From Myxococcota bacterium (GTDB taxonomy: Bacteria; Myxococcota_A; UBA9160; SMWR01), in assembly GCA_022447545.1 (NCBI GenBank), contig JAKVBI010000010.1, positions 124,001 through 188,000 on the forward strand: 64,000 nt of DNA, written 5' to 3'. The notes beneath the pieces were generated by a model. That model did not search any database and had not been told where the DNA came from. It saw only the letters and a program-made list of their open reading frames with translations. Each line of letters begins with the position of its first letter. The stretch's first letter is position 1. Below are positions 61,327 to 64,000 of the stretch, piece by piece. The position numbers and the translations under genes are program-made.

Positions 61327-62529
61327 GTGTCTGATCTGACCTTCGATCCCTTCGACCCGGCCCAGACCCAGAACATGTGGGATCTGATGGTTGAGCTTCG
61401 CGATCGCGCTCCCGTCTCACGGCCCATGCCGGGGTTCGTGTATGTCGCGCGTCACGCCGACGTCAAGGCGGTGTTCAGAGACGCCGAGAGCTATTCCAGC
61501 CGCGAGGGGTTTCGGGGCGCAAACGTCACCCTGCCTTTGGAGGAGAGCTTCCTGGGGGAAGTAGATCCTCCGCTGCACACCGATCTGCGCGTCTTGCTCC
61601 TTCAGGCCTTCCGACCGGGTCTCGAAAAGAGGGCCGAGGCGTTCACCCGCGCCTATGTGGAGCGTCTCTGGGATTCGATTGCGTCTGCTGGAGGAGGAGA
61701 ACTCGTCGCTGAGTTCGGGCTCAATATCCCACCGGCGGTCACCGGCCACATTCTCGGGATTCCCCCAGATGACATCGAGCAGGTGGGACGCTGGGGGTTC
61801 GAGTTGATCCACAGCACCTGGCCCGAGACCAACGCCACTGAGCGGGGCGTGGGGATCGGGGGTGCGTTTCCCGAGTTCGCGGCATTCCTCGACGAGCAGA
61901 TCCAGTGGCGGCGTGGCGTCAGCGATCCGCCGGACGACATTATCACCCGGATGACGCGTGCCGAGGCCGACGGCCACCGGCTGTCGGACCTTCAGATTCG
62001 GACCCTTTGCGCCAACGTGTTGTTGGCAAGCTTGTCCACCACGAACCTGATCGGAAATCTGCTCCATCGATTCCTGACCGATCGAAGTTTCGAAGAGTCA
62101 CTGCGCGGCCGGCCGGAACTCGTTCCGGTGGCGGTCGAGGAGTCTCTGCGTCTCGAGCCCCCGGTGATGTTTCTCTTTCGCACCGCACGAATTGACACCG
62201 AGATTTGTGGTGAGGTCATCGCGAAGGGGGAGCGGATCATCCTGGGAATCGCATCGGGGAATCGAGACGAGAGGGTCTACGAGCGCTCCGATGAGTTTCT
62301 CCTGAACCGCGTCGATCCCGTCGAGCACCTGACTTTCGGTCCTGGGCCCCATTTGTGTCTGGGAAATCAGGTGGCTCGCATGGAGGCCCGGGTCGCGCTG
62401 GAAACCGCCATGGAGCGCTTTCAGCCCGGTGGGTTGTCCACGGCACCGGGTTTCACCCTGCAACGGGTCCCCATGTTCCTCGAGTACGGCCCGGAACGTC
62501 TCGACGCCATCGTCCAGTCCTCATCGTGA
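61327..62529 (+). CDS. Cytochrome P450
   Basis: This 400-residue soluble bacterial P450 has a GTG start. The heme loop is FGPGPHLCLG with the axial Cys344, the K-helix is EESLRLEPPV with E-x-x-R, and the C-terminal LEYGPERLDAIV fits. In the I helix the usual A-G-x-D/E-T-T reads ASLSTTNL, so the conserved acid is Ser, which can alter proton delivery for oxygen activation. It hydroxylates an unknown lipophilic substrate and needs a ferredoxin partner, not seen here. Confidence 0.9.
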   Translation: MSDLTFDPFDPAQTQNMWDLMVELRDRAPVSRPMPGFVYVARHADVKAVFRDAESYSSREGFRGANVTLPLEESFLGEVDPPLHTDLRVLLLQAFRPGLEKRAEAFTRAYVERLWDSIASAGGGELVAEFGLNIPPAVTGHILGIPPDDIEQVGRWGFELIHSTWPETNATERGVGIGGAFPEFAAFLDEQIQWRRGVSDPPDDIITRMTRAEADGHRLSDLQIRTLCANVLLASLSTTNLIGNLLHRFLTDRSFEESLRGRPELVPVAVEESLRLEPPVMFLFRTARIDTEICGEVIAKGERIILGIASGNRDERVYERSDEFLLNRVDPVEHLTFGPGPHLCLGNQVARMEARVALETAMERFQPGGLSTAPGFTLQRVPMFLEYGPERLDAIVQSSS

Positions 62530-62550
62530 TACCGAGGGCTGAGGGTGGAC

Positions 62551-64000
62551 TCAGGAGGCGTCGTAATCGTTGTAGATGACGAAGTCTTCGGGTGGATCGA
62601 GGACAGAGATGAAGGGCACCGGATCCTCGAGTTGGTGAACGGGCACGATTTCTCGCGGCGGATCCGTACGCAGGCTCTCGAGCCAGTGGAACTTGAGGGT
62701 GATGGCACCGCGCTCCGGGACGACCTCGCGTAATTCGATGTGGTTCGGAGACACCGTCAATACACCGCGGCCCCGACTGAACCAATTCGGTTCGTCGTCC
62801 ACTCGGAACAGTTGGAATTTGTCGAACGAGCCGACGGTGGTGACGTGGGGATGCCGTTCGAAGTACCGCTTGCCCACGGGGCTCCAGGCCAGGACCCAGC
62901 GGACGTTGTAGGCGGTCATGTATTCCGACATCTCATCAAAGGGGGTTTGGCCGAGGCGCCGACCGCGAAACGTTCCCGCGATGAAGCGCAGATGGTTGTG
63001 GGTCAGCAATGCGTGGGGGGCGGGGCCTCCAGCCAGCGGGATTCCGGTTTTCATGGGGATCAGGGCCGGCAGGTGGGCGCCGTAGTAGCGGTGAGAGAGG
63101 CGATCGGTCTCCTCGTGAAGCAGTCTTCCCCGAGTGTCGGCTCGTTGGCCGAGCCATCGAATGAGGCCATGGCCGAGGTGCTCGGTCTGGTTGCGGTTCT
63201 GTAGTTCGGGAATCGAGTAGGGCCTCCAGACGCGTTGCGGCAGCCCGAGCGCGATTCCTGCCGCGAGCAGTGCGCCGGCGACGCCCACGGTTGCCCATCG
63301 GGGTCGCGTTACACGACTCCCGATGGGCAACCGTGGGTGGAGCCAGGCGACGCTGGCCCGGCCGGCTACGGCCAGGCTGTGGGCCGCAGGGAAGAAGAGC
63401 GTCAGCCCGAGGGGCAGAGTGATACGTGCCGGACCCACCGCGGAAAGGCCAAGAGGTTCGCCATAGAAGGCCAGGGCGAAAAGAAAGACGATCTGGGCTC
63501 CGAACAGTTGTGCCAGGTCCCGGCGGCCTTCCCGTGCCCATAGCACCAGACCCAGGGTTCCGAGAACCGGGGGCAGGAGTGAAATCGCGGCCGGGGTCGG
63601 CACGGTGACGCGAAGAGGCGCCAGCCAGCCGCCGGCCGGGGCGAAGTGGTCGCGACCGCCTTCGCTGTAGAAGTCGCTCATTTCCGCGTAGTGGCCGTAG
63701 CGGAGTAAACCCTCGAGCCAGAACCCGTTGAGCGCCAAGGTCGTTCCGATCACGGCCCAGAGGCCAAGGTGGATCTGCGGTCTCAATTGCCGAAAACGGG
63801 TGAAGTAGAGCACGACCAGCGGAGCGATCAGCAACACCCCGGCCGTCAGATGGCACAGGAACAGCACAGCCGTGAGGCCCACCAGTTGCAGGAAGGCGCT
63901 CCCCCCACCTTCCAGGGCGAACCGCCGAGCCGCCGCGATCACGACCAGGGACAGGGAGGCCGCAAAAACGAACGGGACCATGCCCGCGGCTTCCATGATG
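62551..64000 (-). CDS. Polytopic membrane protein, C-terminal part (edge-cut)
   Basis: At least 481 residues lie in the window and the frame is open to the edge, so the N-terminus is probably outside. About eight hydrophobic spans (for example LFLCHLTAGVLLIAPLVVLYF split, and LTLFFPAAHSLAVAG) are followed by a soluble extracytoplasmic tail of about 200 residues (RRLGQTPFDEMSEYMTAYNV and on). It resembles GT-C-like or 6-pyruvoyl-tetrahydropterin-synthase-related membrane proteins that build surface glycans. A perfect 19-bp inverted repeat (63284-63337) lies inside the coding part. Confidence 0.7.
   Translation of the reverse strand, partial: IMEAAGMVPFVFAASLSLVVIAAARRFALEGGGSAFLQLVGLTAVLFLCHLTAGVLLIAPLVVLYFTRFRQLRPQIHLGLWAVIGTTLALNGFWLEGLLRYGHYAEMSDFYSEGGRDHFAPAGGWLAPLRVTVPTPAAISLLPPVLGTLGLVLWAREGRRDLAQLFGAQIVFLFALAFYGEPLGLSAVGPARITLPLGLTLFFPAAHSLAVAGRASVAWLHPRLPIGSRVTRPRWATVGVAGALLAAGIALGLPQRVWRPYSIPELQNRNQTEHLGHGLIRWLGQRADTRGRLLHEETDRLSHRYYGAHLPALIPMKTGIPLAGGPAPHALLTHNHLRFIAGTFRGRRLGQTPFDEMSEYMTAYNVRWVLAWSPVGKRYFERHPHVTTVGSFDKFQLFRVDDEPNWFSRGRGVLTVSPNHIELREVVPERGAITLKFHWLESLRTDPPREIVPVHQLEDPVPFISVLDPPEDFVIYNDYDAS
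63284..63337. repeat. Perfect 19-bp inverted repeat inside a coding region
   Basis: Arms CCCACGGTTGCCCATCGGG (63284-63302) and its exact reverse complement (63319-63337) flank a 16-nt spacer that itself has GTCG/CGAC (63303-63306, 63314-63317). The total stem potential is 23 bp with a 7-nt loop. It encodes part of a linker between membrane spans and does not interrupt the frame. Confidence 0.9.

Noticed and set aside
63284-63337. The large inverted repeat as a transcription terminator
   Set aside because: It is in the middle of an intact reading frame and has no U-run.

Overview
This is a GC-rich window (about 60% by eye) with densely packed bacterial genes, many GTG and TTG starts, and many stop/start overlaps (TTGA, GTGA, ATGA). 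I count 54 protein-coding genes, two of them cut by the window edges, and one pseudogene. No rRNA, tRNA, CRISPR array, transposase or phage module is visible. The content suggests an uncultured heterotrophic Gram-negative of deltaproteobacterial type (Myxococcota, Binatota or a relative). The evidence is outer-membrane machinery (LptF, a secretin, LpoB, many lipoproteins), a eukaryote-like alkylglycerone-phosphate synthase, and unusually many acyl-CoA and crotonase genes. The lineage is an inference. Layout: 1-4.3 kb holds the edge-cut ether-lipid synthase, an LpoB / COG3014 / YceK-like lipoprotein group and a VOC protein. 4.4-27 kb is a catabolic region: aldehyde dehydrogenase, two pairs of acyl-CoA dehydrogenases, a decayed epimerase, a D-aminoacylase-type amidohydrolase, an amidohydrolase-2 relative, a fused CaiB/BaiF protein and a single one, crotonases, a flavin monooxygenase, a hotdog thioesterase, an SDR, two MFS exporters, a ZRANB3-type HNH nuclease and a cytidylate-kinase-like protein. 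25-33.9 kb is an envelope and signalling block: an AMIN protein, a secretin with an apparent C-terminal SPOR domain, a coiled-coil protein, an OmpR-type response regulator with its histidine kinase, and a DUF2914 protein. 34-46 kb mixes crotonases, two sulfatase-fold lipoproteins, an MBL hydrolase, a CPBP protein, an operon of an exported isoaspartyl methyltransferase + DUF455 diiron protein + ATP-grasp, and LptF with a coupled membrane protein. 46-60 kb is a surface-glycan region: five large GT-C-like or polytopic membrane proteins, an SGNH hydrolase coupled to a sulfatase-fold lipoprotein, and an MBOAT acyltransferase overlapping an AlgJ-like SGNH protein. 60-62.5 kb carries a VOC protein, an SDR and a cytochrome P450, and the window ends inside another polytopic membrane protein. 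How the genes may work together: the catabolic genes look like activation and beta-oxidation-like breakdown of branched or steroid-like acyl-CoAs. The 46-60 kb genes look like synthesis and O-acyl or phospho-decoration of an envelope polymer. The most interesting non-coding signals are an apparent Shine-Dalgarno-sequestering switch before the secretin (about 29.5 kb), a long three-tier hairpin at 30.09-30.16 kb, 11-bp-spaced direct repeats before the response regulator, and a perfect 19-bp inverted repeat inside the last gene (63.3 kb).
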